Positions 53,834 through 63,450 of a stretch of 64,000 nucleotides of DNA are shown one piece after another. The translations under genes and the position numbers were made by a program. Source of the DNA: Doryteuthis pealeii (lineage: Eukaryota; Mollusca; Cephalopoda; Myopsida; Loliginidae); contig CM042138.1 in the NCBI GenBank assembly GCA_023376005.1, positions 97,647,271-97,711,270 on the forward strand. The letters run 5' to 3'. Every line of letters begins with the position of its first letter. The stretch's first letter is position 1. The notes below the pieces were generated by a model, which was not told the DNA's origin, ran no database searches, and was given only the letters and a program-made list of their open reading frames with translations.

Positions 53834-55021
53834 CTAGCAAATATATGCACCCTCCGGGTGCAAGTATTTAAGTTTTAATGTAATAAAATATTATATTAAA
53901 TTAGAAAGGCTAATAAAACTAAATAAGAATGCAGATAAAAAGATTTGAAACAGAGGGGAATTATAATCGAAAATTAGAACAACTGAAACTTACTCTTCAA
54001 TCACACTCGTCTTTCATTGTTATTTTTTCTAATTTAAGTATTTAGTTAAAAGAGGAAGTAAAGAATAAAATGACAGTTATCTTTTCTTGTTAATGGATTT
54101 CATTTAAGATTCATTGAAGAGATTTTTGTTTATAATTATTAAAATAAAACCAAACGATTAGAAATCAATAATATAATATATTTATTAAAATCACATTTTT
54201 AATATCAATATGCAAATTAGCCTTCCCATTCACACTGTAAAGCGCTATTTTGTTGTATATATAAATATAATTGCATGTTGTTAGTATGTTGATATGGTCA
54301 ACAGTGGCTTCGGCTCTGGACTATTGATATAATTAACAGCGTCGATCCCAGGGGGCCATCCCCCCAGGCAACACCTGCCCCCTTGATTTAAAGGGGCAGG
54401 GCTGGGTTTATTGCCCAGTGCCTGAGGCGCCCCCCTTGAGGGGGAATGCCGACGGGATCGACGCAATTTTTCACCTGCCACCCCATGAGTCTCGGCTTGT
54501 GGGTGGTCCCACATAAATAGGGCCTTGTGCCTGACCCGTACAAGTGGGGTACGTGGAAAATATCAGTATGTTGATATGGTCAACAGTGGCTTCGGCCTCT
54601 GGACCATTGATATAATTAACAGCGTCGATCCCAGGGGGCCATCCCCCCAGGCAACACCTGCCCCCTTGATTTAAAGGGGCAGGGCTGGGTTTATTGCCCA
54701 GTGCCTGAGGCGCCCCATTGAGGGGGAATGCCGACGGGATCGACGCAATTTTTCACCCGCCACCCCATGAGTCTCGGCTTGTGGGTGGTCCCACATAAAT
54801 AGGGCCTTTGTGCCTGACCCGTACAAGTGGGGTACGTGGAAAATATCATGTTGATATGGTTAACAGTATTAATAATGTAAAAGAATTTTATTAATAATTG
54901 AGGTTTAAATAAAAATAAAATCATTGAGAATGTGATGTCAATAACTAAGGGAATTGTGACCTGAGTAGTGATATAGTTTCGGTTACAGACAGAAAAACAC
55001 ACTATCTCCATTATAATAAGA
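53834..55021 (-). mobile_element. Helitron, non-autonomous, with internal GC-rich tandem
   Basis: Minus strand: starts TCTTATTATAATGGAG (55,021 downward) after an A, and ends with the hairpin GCACCCGGAGGGTGC (53,847-53,861), nine bases, CTAG (53,834-53,837) and then T. These are the Helitron signs: 5' TC, 3' hairpin and CTRR, A|T target, no terminal inverted repeats. It matches the copy at 56.9-57.5 kb along its length except for an extra 560 bases that are the two 282-bp units. No Rep/helicase coding, so it depends on another element. Confidence 0.85.
54284..54847. repeat. Two tandem GC-rich 282-bp units inside the Helitron
   Basis: Units 54,284-54,565 and 54,566-54,847 are nearly identical (a handful of differences). 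GC is far above the surroundings. Each contains an inverted pair GCGTCGATCCC ... GGGATCGACGC about 115 bases apart. Inside lie further stems, such as GGGCTGGGTTTATTGCCC and CCCCTTGATTTAAAGGGG, and outside it GTGGGTGGTCCCACA. The junction phrase GTTGATATGGTCAACAG occurs at the start of both units and again at the right end (54,849), where it belongs to the Helitron. Confidence 0.9.
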
Positions 55022-55901
55022 TAAGATGAATTTGTACAAACATTACAGTCAAGCAATTTTTTTATCCTTTTCCATTGTAAATTTTAAAAACATTCTATAA
55101 AATAAGCTCAAATTTGTCCCATGCAGTATTTTAATGTTTTTTGAGACCAGGCAAGGTGTCCTGTTACTTAAAAAGTTGATGTAATAGAGAGAAAAATGGG
55201 GATTGTTTTGGATTCAGAAGTTTGTCAAAAACTAGTCTCAGATCTAGGTCAACAAAGTTTGTGATGCCCAATGTAATGTTTTATTATTTCCCATTATATA
55301 TACACTTGTAAAAGCTTCCATAGAATAAGCAAAAAATTGTTAAATGCTGTATTTTTACGAAATTTGAGAAAAATCGAGGGTATCCCGTAGCTCACAAAGT
55401 TGACGTGATATAGAAAAACTGGGGTCATTTTTTTATTCAGTGGTCATAAAATAGTCAAAAACAAGTGTCAGATCCAATTCAACAAAATCGTGTTCCCCAG
55501 TGTTATTTATATAATATATATAATATGTATATAATATATATGATAAATTAATATATATTTATATAATATATAAATATATAATTAATACAATTATTAGATT
55601 TTTTTTAATTTTTGAAATATTCTAAAAAAGTTAACTATTGTTTTAATTTGTTAATTCTCATTAAAAAAATTAATTTAATCAAAAATTAATTGGTTAAATA
55701 ATTTGAAATTAGTAATTTGAAATTAGTAATTTGAAATTAGTAATTGAATGTATATATTTGCGTAATACATAGTTTTAAAAATTACTCTAACAAAATATTT
55801 CCGAATAAAAGCAATTTAAAACAATTCTATTTAGATACATTGTTGTTTGTAATTTGCTAGATTTTCATTGAAATTCTATTTGATTCTATCTAAATGCACA
55901 T
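55022..55901. other. AT-rich unassigned segment
   Basis: Very AT-rich, with short repeats (AGTAATTTGAAATT three times near 55,710-55,745). No gene recognised. Confidence 0.45.
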
Positions 55902-56165
55902 ATTTACCCTACCCTCCACAGGATGTGACACACGGTCAATTTTTAAACGGAGTACAAGAGGTTTTGAATTCAGGGTTTTTCACACCAAGAGTTAAATAGC
56001 ATAGTCTTTACTACTATTTACCCATAGCTGGAGGGAGAATAGTTGGATTCATCCCTTACTCAATGGCATTAGCCTTGCGTGAAATAAAAACATGCCCGTC
56101 CAGTATTTGAAGTCGGAACACCTGATCAATTTCCTATAACGATAACCGTTATGCACAAGCGCCTC
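55902..56165 (-). repeat. SINE-1, complete but diverged
   Basis: Tail (CCTCCACAGGATGTGACACA), body (GGAGGGAGAATAGTTGGATT), B-box region (CCAGTATTTGAAGTCGG) and head (ATAACGATAACCGTTATGCA) are all present. Confidence 0.83.
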
Positions 56166-56285
56166 CACATTGCATTTTACTCCTCCATGTTTTAAATGTA
56201 ACGTGATAAGAACTATCGTATGGGATTCATATGCAAATCACCTCATTATAAATATCAGCTGGCTAAAATAAGTCGGCAGTTTTAT

Positions 56286-56527
56286 AGTGAATAAAAAAGT
56301 CGTCGGGGTGGCCTAAAGTCTGTATCAGCCAATCAGCGAAGGAGTCTATCCCCTTTTCACTAGCGCTAGACCAAAAAGATTGTTTTTGGATCTGAGGTGG
56401 AGCACACCTACCATCAGCTCATTACTTTACCGCACAGATCCCTGTGCTGCTCATACGCTGAGATGGCGAGGGCCGGTATCGAACGGTTTCTAGCCGAACG
56501 CTCTACCGACTGAGCTAACCCGGCCCT
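56286..56527 (-). repeat. SINE-2, complete copy
   Basis: The minus-strand head reads GGGCCGGGTTAGCTCAGTCG, then GTAGAGCG, a strong tRNA-like A-box. The B-box is TTCGATACCGG, with a deletion between the boxes compared with 29.24 kb. The body matches to AAGTCGTCGGGGTGGCC at the 3' end. Confidence 0.88.
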
Positions 56528-56917
56528 TTTACTTTTCAGTAAATCCTAGTTTACAACATTCTATTCATAATAAAAAATTTTTTTAAAAATCCTTCGATCA
56601 GATGTATCAAATTAGACAAGCTATTAATTGGATTTAGATAGCAAGACCCCCGAGACACAGAAAATATGGAATCACTCGTATATAGCATTTTTAAACTTCA
56701 TCAAGCATATTGAAGGGGGGTAGTTGGACATTCTGGTAAATTACGTATTACCTGATGTATAAGAGCTTTTCAGCTACTGACTTTAAGAAGATTTGTTTAT
56801 GTATGAAGACACATATAACAGAAACATTTTAAGTGAGTGTTTTTAATTACCTTCCTTTTGTAGACCTGTATAATTGACTATATTGTATCCAAAACATTCT
56901 AATACTATCTTATTATA
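56528..56917. other. Unassigned segment, left flank of Helitron
   Basis: Its last 50 bases (TAATTGACTATATTG ... AACATTCTAATACTA) recur twice at 58.0-58.15 kb, the second time without the Helitron. Confidence 0.6.
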
Positions 56918-57548
56918 ATAGAGATTGTGTGTTTTTCTGTCTGTAACCGAAACTATATTACTATACAAGTCACAATTCCCTTTGTTATTTACATCACATT
57001 CTCCATGACTTCATTTCTATTTAAATCTTAATTATTAATAAAATTGTTTTTCATCATTAAGACTGTTGACCATATCTACATACTAATAACATGCAATTGT
57101 ATTTATATATACAACAAAATAGTGGTTTAAAGTGTGAATGGGAAGGCTAATTTGCATATTGATATTAAAAATTTGATTTTAATAAATATATGCTTAGTAT
57201 TATTGATTTCTAATTGTTTGGTTTTACCTTATTGAATATGAGCAAAAATCTCTGGGATAAATCTTAAAAGAAATCCATTAGCAAGAAGAAATAAGTACAA
57301 TTTTATTCTTTATTTCCTATTTTAACTAAATAGTTAAATTAGGAAAATTTACCAATGAAAGAAGGGAGTAATGGAAAATGATGGAAGAGTTAGTTTCAAA
57401 GTTGTTCTATTTTTCAATCATACCCCCTCTGTTCCAAATCTTTTTATCTGCATTCTTATTCAGTTTCATTTGCCTTTCTAATTTAATATGATATTTTATT
57501 ATATTAAAACTTAAATACTTGCACCCGGAGGGTGCATATATTTGCTAG
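56918..57548 (+). mobile_element. Helitron, non-autonomous, short copy
   Basis: Begins TCTTATTATAATAGAGATTG after A (56,917) and ends with hairpin GCACCCGGAGGGTGC (57,521-57,535), nine bases, CTAG (57,545-57,548) and T. 631 bases, AT-rich, no coding. The bases either side, ...AATACTA and TTACATCTAATACT..., are found joined at 58,041-58,062, a paralogous empty site that confirms both ends to the base. Confidence 0.9.
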
Positions 57549-58632
57549 TTACATCTAATACTGCTAGTGTATTTATTAATTCGCTTGTTCCTAAATCTTC
57601 CGTTCGTTATCATCCTGCAACATCCCACTGGTTAAAAATGAGACCGTCCAAATTGTCCAAGATGCAATGCAAAAATTTGAATTATTTAGTATCGCTTAAT
57701 CGGAGATTTCTTATTTGTATCATTGTATTTCACCCAATTTTAAAAATGAAACATTCCAAAAAGTCTTGTGTCGATTAAATACCCAACGTAGAATTTGAAT
57801 AATTTTTTTTAAAGTTACGTGTTTGCTTTATTTGTAATATTAAAATTGTGAATTACGGAATATATTTTGCTAATTTTGGTTAGATTTATATGTAATGAAA
57901 TTGCAATTCATCGTTTCTGGCTTAAATAGCTCCTCTTGATTTTTGTTTCGTTTCGTGAAAATTCCACGAGTTCCGTTAGTATGAATATAATTTGCTCAAT
58001 TTTGTAAACCTGCGTAGTTGACAATACTGTGAGCAAAACATATTAATACTATTACATCTAATACTACCAATAGAAGGTATTTGCTTAATTTTAAAGGCCT
58101 GTGTAATTGACAATACTTTATCTAAAACTTTCGAATACTATTACAACGGAGATTCAACAATTATCCACACTATTGATTTATGGAAGTCTAGCCCATCGTT
58201 GATGTTTTGATTGACAGAAGCATGCCTAATCTACAGAGAACAAGCTACCTCATCGATGAAAATTCGTCGGTTCTCCATACCACCTCTCGATCTTGCTGAA
58301 TCTTCTCGTCGGTGGTGTAGGTTGACGGGCATCCTGCTCCCTCTTCGTGCGTCATTGTTGTTATGGCATAATTGTGGATATTTTTTTGTGGATTTTTTTC
58401 TGTATTTCAAGGTTTATATTGTATATTTTAGACTACACGTGCAATTACTTTCATGGATAATCCTGTATCGTCTTAACTATAAGTGTTACAATTTATGATA
58501 AGTTATAAATTGTGAACGGGCCTGTAGCGATAAATACTTAAATTAAGGGCCGTTAACTTTAGAATCAAGGAGTCCCCATGGAAGATAGAAGGAATCAGGC
58601 AATACGCAGAAATGAAACAAGCAAGTAAGTAA

Positions 58633-58634
<2 letters not shown>
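57549..58634. other. Unassigned segment with tandem ~90-base phrases
   Basis: 57,605-57,680 matches the reverse strand at 46.9 kb (CATCCCACTGGTTAAAAATG). The phrase around GTGTAATTGACAATACTTT occurs at about 58,006-58,050 and 58,095-58,140 in tandem. The 95-codon frame at 58,211-58,498 has no recognised domain. Confidence 0.45.

Positions 58635-58702
<68 letters not shown>
58635..58702. repeat. (TC)n microsatellite
   Basis: About 65 bases of pure TC. Confidence 0.95.
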
Positions 58703-58708
<6 letters not shown>

Positions 58709-59564
58709 GTTAAAAGGGTATATACGGCTATACAACATAAGATGTAATAGCTCTGAATACGGTCATTCACATGAGTCTATAAATGAGCTTAAGCCATATT
58801 GACAGTTTAGACTTTTTCATTAGTCAGCCATTCAAATTTAATATTACTTGATTTCTATTGATTGAAAGTGAGTCAGTGGTTGCAATGAGATATGACGGCA
58901 AGTTTCTTCTTCTTCGTCTAAATACAAGACAGAAAGTTGGCATTAAAAACATATATTTCATTTTTTTTATTACTAACGTAATCGATAAATTATTACCAGA
59001 CATATTCGGTTGAAAATAAAAAAACGTTTTGAGGCAGGATTACGACTATATTATGGGATATTTAAAAAGAATCAGATTAGCGAGGATTTGCAGATTAACT
59101 CAAGTGGTTTACTTAATCAGCTTAATATAAGACTGCTATTGTCAATGATCAGTAATCAAGATTTAAACGGTTTTCCTGCCATAATTTTAAAACCAAAAAG
59201 AGTTTGTTTTTCAAAATTCAATCCTCTATTTAATTCATCGTCAATTAAAAAAAAAATTATTTATCTATTTATCTAATCTGTTTGTTTTTTTTTTTATTGT
59301 TTTGTATTAAATAAGTAGCGTAATTATTTGTATATAAGACGCACTGTTTTTCCAGATTCTTCAACACAAAAGATATGGGTGAGGATTATGCATGAGAAAA
59401 ATATAATTAACCTTTTCCTGAACTGATATTACAGTTTGACGCTTCAATAAAAGGGTCAGAGGAAAAATAAACCGGAATATTTTAAAGTTAATTTAAATGT
59501 TGTTTGATGTAATTTCTCCGATATCAATTTTACTAAGGTTAGTTTAGTGTTTGGGATATGACTC
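58703..59564. other. Unassigned segment
   Basis: AT-rich. An 88-codon plus frame (59,010-59,276) ends in a T-rich tract. No domain recognised. Confidence 0.35.
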
Positions 59565-59935
59565 TAAAGTAGATTTGATGGTTAGGCTCCAATTATGGAG
59601 ATCTGGGGATTATAGAATACTCCTTTATTGCCATTACTCCCAGGTCAACTGTGACTCGCTGTGGCCGTACCTGTTAGGGTCCCATCTATGGGTCAAATAG
59701 CTCTGTTTAAAAATCATTTGTATTATATTGTACTTGATATGATATAACTGTAAATTATTTGTATAAGAAATAGTTACTTAAAGCTGTGATTGTTACTAAG
59801 GATTATTATTAATTACTTGAAACCATATAACTGTGTGCAAACAAATCATTATTATCAAATAGAAATAATTGCTTGAAGCCATATAATTATTAATATTAGA
59901 TAGGAATACTTTAAATCATACAACTTTGATAGCAT
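59565..59935 (+). repeat. HPR retroposon, lacking both ends
   Basis: Core (CTCCAATTATGGAGATCTGG, TTATTGCCATTACTCCCAGG, GTTAGGGTCCCATCTATGGG), then three to four decayed minisatellite-type units (TTGAAACCATATAACTGTGT, TTAGATAGGAATACTTTAAA). No stem-loop. Confidence 0.8.
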
Positions 59936-60500
59936 TTTTGGATTCCTCAGACGAAAAAGCTTTTATAAACCAATTTTTAGGAGTAAGGAATCTCTAGAAT
60001 TCATTTTATAGACAAAAATAGATTACAAAAGGTCGCCATTTTTTGCGCCCCCTCCAATTTTTTTGAGTTTAAAATCGACATAACTCGGTAAATTTTTGGA
60101 ATTGGAGACTCAAATGTTGGGGATTATCACACCTGGAAAAAATTGGGTGGTAATTTTACTTTTTTCTGGGTGATTTGACATGAAATTACCCTGCAGTAAA
60201 AGTAAGGAAGATCTTCAAGCCTTGAAAATCACATTCCGAAATATTGGTGTTTACCAAGGCACTAACACAAACGCTAGTGAAACATGCAAATATTAGAGTG
60301 TTTAGAAAGTAATAACGTTTTATCAGAGAGGATAAAAACAAATGTAAATTAGATTTATTTAAATATCATCATCCAAAATGTAATTACCTTCATTTTTAAC
60401 AACCGTAGTCCAATGGGAAAATATATTTTCGATTCCATGTTTAAAGAAATCTGGGTGTTTCCTCGAAAAAAGTTTAAAGAGCCCATTTTCAAGTTCTTTT
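59936..60500. other. Unassigned segment
   Basis: No feature recognised. Confidence 0.4.
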
Positions 60501-60812
60501 TGGTTTGTTTTGTTTGGTTTGTCTGTTTTACGGCATATCAACACTTTTGGAGTCATTTAATGTCAAAACAAGTCATTTTGATCAAAGTTTCTATGTTTCT
60601 AGTTCTTACAATCTTCAAATTGGTATAAATAATTTTCATTAACTTTATTTGGTTTGGTTCGGTTTGGTTTGTTTAATGGTATAATAACCCTGTGGGTTAT
60701 TTAATGCCAAAAACTGTTAGAGTGTGAGATAAAATTTGCAAAAAAAAAGACACCGGCATTAAATAACCCAATAAGGTTTGATGTCAACCAACGTAAAATC
60801 AACCAATTCATT
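60501..60812. repeat. HPR tips, including an inverted pair
   Basis: 60,501-60,580: T/G-rich tail and stem-loop in reverse (TTACGGCATATCAACAC). 60,650-60,810: one reverse tip (GGTATAATAACCCTGTGGGT, TATTTAATGCC) followed after about 50 bases by a forward tip (CGGCATTAAATAACCC ... AAGGTTTGATGTC), making an inverted pair. Confidence 0.72.
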
Positions 60813-61144
60813 CCAGTCCACTTGAAACTATTACTGCTAGATTGGAAGTGGGAAAATTATGCCACTATTACTGTGCGAACAAGAATAACTTCTGCTGATA
60901 ATATCTATTTATATTTTACACTCAGTTTTCAACGTTCCGTATTTAAATATAAAGATTCGTTTTTAGATGCCAATTTAGCTATTTACTGGCGCCGAATAAG
61001 AAATAATTGTCTACCTAAGCAGATGCTGTTACACGTCGTGTGGAAATTTTTAGCATTTTCTCTCTTTATATGATTTTAGTACGAGTGAGTTCTAAGCCTA
61101 AGCCAGATGGAGTCGTAGAAACAGGACAGTTTTTCACTATTTTT

Positions 61145-61148
<4 letters not shown>
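60813..61148. other. Unassigned segment
   Basis: No gene recognised. Followed by (TA)n at 61,149-61,188. Confidence 0.4.
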
Positions 61149-61188
<40 letters not shown>

Positions 61189-61191
<3 letters not shown>

Positions 61192-61434
61192 AGATGTGTC
61201 AAAAAAGTATCGAGATTTTTTTGTATCGATGAATTTTTGTACACCTTGTATTCTGAAAAAAAATAACGTTCCATTCATTTTTCATTTCTATCTTGGTAAA
61301 TACAGCTTTAAAATTGGAACTGTTTTGACACACCTTGTATTCTGAAAAAAATCATGAATGGAACGTTATTTTTTTCAGAATACAAGGTGTGCAAAAAGTA
61401 CAAAAAATCTCGATACTTTTTTGACAAACCTTCT
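61189..61434. mobile_element. Mariner-type palindromic MITE
   Basis: Arms of about 100 bases: left outer end AAGATGTGTCAAAAAAGTAT, right outer end reading inward GAAGGTTTGTCAAAAAAGTA, both continuing CGAGATTTTTT. A further internal copy of the CACACCTTGTATTCTGAAAA word lies near the centre. TA is at both edges, but it also belongs to the TA tract on the left. No coding. Confidence 0.75.
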
Positions 61435-61435
61435 A

Positions 61436-61724
61436 TATATTTACGAATCCGTCCACATAAGCAGGATATGACACAAGGTCAATTTCTTAAGCGGGGGTTT
61501 GAATTCAGAGTTTTTCTTCTCCTAGACTGGTTTCCTAATCAAGGTTATAGATCCCAGCCTGCTCTACTATTTATCCATAGCTGGAGGGGGAATAGTTGGA
61601 TGCATAGCTTTTCCAAGGGTATTAGCGCTATATGAAATGCAAACAGCCCCGTACAGGATTTGAACTCGGGTTGACGAGTCTATTTACTACGACGATGGCC
61701 ATTACACCATGCACCTCCACATTT
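61436..61724 (-). repeat. SINE-1, complete copy
   Basis: Tail (TTTACGAATCCGTCCACATA), body, B-box (CAGGATTTGAACTCGGG) and head (ATTACACCATGCACCTCCAC). It separates the mariner MITE arm from the transposase relic. Confidence 0.87.
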
Positions 61725-62520
61725 TTTCAATATAGTGGCCCCTGCACTCGGAACAACGACGATCAAGCATTGAAATCCTATCACGGAAGAATGTAGCATG
61801 CTGACCCTCCAAAAACTCTTCTACAGCACATATGGCCCCATGATTGTTTTCAAAATGACAACCACGTGCATCTGAGTTTAGGAAACAGAAATAAGTCAGA
61901 TGGAGCTAAGTAAATATGTTGGTGCGTGGTGTAATGATTAGAGTCGTAGGAAATAAACTTGTCGACCCGAGTTCTAATCCTAGACGAGACTGTTTGCATT
62001 TCCCATAGCGCTAATACTCTTGGGACAAGTATGAATCCATATATTCTCCCTCCAACTATGGGTAAATAGTAGGGCAGACTGGGATTTTTAACCTTGGATA
62101 GGTAACCAGTCTAGGAGAAGGAAAACGGAATTCAAGCCTATTAACTTCCGCTTAAGAAATTGACCTTGTGTCGGATCCTGCTCGTACGGAGGGGTTCCTA
62201 AATATATGCATATGGAGTTAAGTTTATTGAGTAAAGCGGATGGGGAAGCAATTCAAAGCCACAGTTGGTTTCTTCAGCTACTGCGACCTGAGAATTGTGA
62301 ATGGGTGCGTTAACTTGGAGCAAGAACACCCCTGCCCTCACCGTTCTGACTTGATTGCTTCCTTCAGTTGTCTTAATTCTGATGCATAGTACTGCCCATT
62401 AAAAGTTTTTTCCCTATTCCTATCATGATTTCATCTTTAGAATTAAAAATTGCCAACAGACAGTACCTGTTTGAACTTCTTCGGGTGTGTTCAAAGTGGT
62501 GAACCCAGTTTTAATCTTGA
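61725..62520 (-). pseudogene. Mariner transposase relic split by SINE-1
   Basis: Minus strand, in order: a D codon at 62,514-62,516 followed by a stop and NWVHHFEHTRRSSN (the DETWVHHFE catalytic region); KDEIMIGIGKKL; NGQYYASELRQLKEAIKSER; LLQVNAPIHNS, where the usual QDNAP aspartate is replaced; CGFELLPHPLYSINLTP; then the inserted SINE (61,912-62,211); then SDLFLFPKLRC with the third catalytic D at about 61,895; RGCHFENNHGAICAVEEFLE; and the C-terminus CRGHYIEK near 61,725. Several frame breaks and the lost second aspartate make it inactive. DD34D-type spacing fits mariner. The N-terminal DNA-binding half is not seen. Confidence 0.82.
61912..62211 (+). mobile_element. SINE-1 inserted in transposase, with 12-bp target duplication
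   Basis: Full-length SINE-1: head GTGGTGTAATGATTAGAGTC, B-box GAGTTCTAATCC, canonical tail TTGACCTTGTGTCGGATCCT and TA-rich end. Flanked by ATGGAGCTAAGT (61,900-61,911) and ATGGAGTTAAGT (62,212-62,223), a target duplication with one change. This copy fixes the family's length at about 300 bases. Confidence 0.9.
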
Positions 62521-62847
62521 GTTACAAATCTTCGGTGTAAATTCTTAGGGTTAGCCTGAAACCTCAACCCTATTCTACTTGTGCTCTAGCGTGTTTGAGA
62601 TTGCTAAACTTTATTTCAAAGCAGGGTACTTTAATTGTGAATCCAAATGGCACATGTGTTTTCAGGTGGTTTATGCAGTTGTATTTTTGTTTTTCTACCA
62701 TTTGTTTTATGTCTACATCTTTTTTAATTCTTTCTATGATGGTGAACTTTGTTTGAATCTCTGTTAAAACCGTGACCGTTTGAGCGAAAATGCTGTTCTA
62801 CAAATATTTATTTGCTGTAATCCATAGATTTGATTCTGTGTTTTTAG

Positions 62848-62850
<3 letters not shown>
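62521..62850. other. Unassigned segment
   Basis: Lies where the N-terminal half of the mariner transposase would be on the minus strand, but I could not recognise it. Confidence 0.4.
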
Positions 62851-62919
<69 letters not shown>

Positions 62920-62930
62920 TGTTTTGCGAT

Positions 62931-62976
<46 letters not shown>
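62851..62976. repeat. (TA)n-(TG)n and (TA)n
   Basis: Two TA tracts separated by (TG)n and TTTTGCGATC. Confidence 0.95.
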
Positions 62977-62979
<3 letters not shown>

Positions 62980-63028
62980 TTAACAAGTGCTTTTGATTCA
63001 TTGCCACAGTTTTGTAATAAACTATAAA

Positions 63029-63085
<57 letters not shown>

Positions 63086-63140
63086 GTGTTTATAGTTTAT
63101 TACAAAACTGTGGCAATGAACCAAAAGCACTTGTTAACTG
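62977..63140. repeat. Near-perfect hairpin with (TA)n loop
   Basis: Arms 62,978-63,031 and 63,086-63,139 (54 bases each, one mismatch) around a TA tract. The outer end reads AGTTAACAAGTGCTTTTG. Confidence 0.93.
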
Positions 63141-63450
63141 AAGATTTTCATAATCAATCACGTGGCATTCAGCCAAATAAACAAATCAATGAAAAACATT
63201 GGAAATTATATTAAGTCTGTTTGTTTCGTTATGTTGGAAAAATTATAGAACGTCATTTTGTTGTTGTTTTTTCTTTTTTTGTTTTGTTTTGTTTTTGTTT
63301 CTTTCTTTTTTCTTTTTTCTTTTTTTTTTTTTTTTTTTTGCAGAACGCCATATTATCTCTAAACGTGTTTCTCAATCAGAAAAAAAAAATTCTTATTCTC
63401 CAAATTTCGTTTTCGATCAATCAACCAATCAGCAAACGAGAACTCTTTAT
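63141..63450. repeat. T-rich tract
   Basis: T-rich with G and C interruptions at 63,255-63,345. No coding match. Confidence 0.8.

Noticed and set aside
54281..55056. Minus-strand frames of 77 and 121 codons over the GC-rich units
   Set aside because: The frames run across a unit boundary and Helitron ends, and the repeated units do not keep one reading frame with conserved ends. RNA-type structure is the stronger signal.
58211..58498. 95-codon frame
   Set aside because: Ordinary composition but no domain, and its C-terminal third is AT-driven low complexity.
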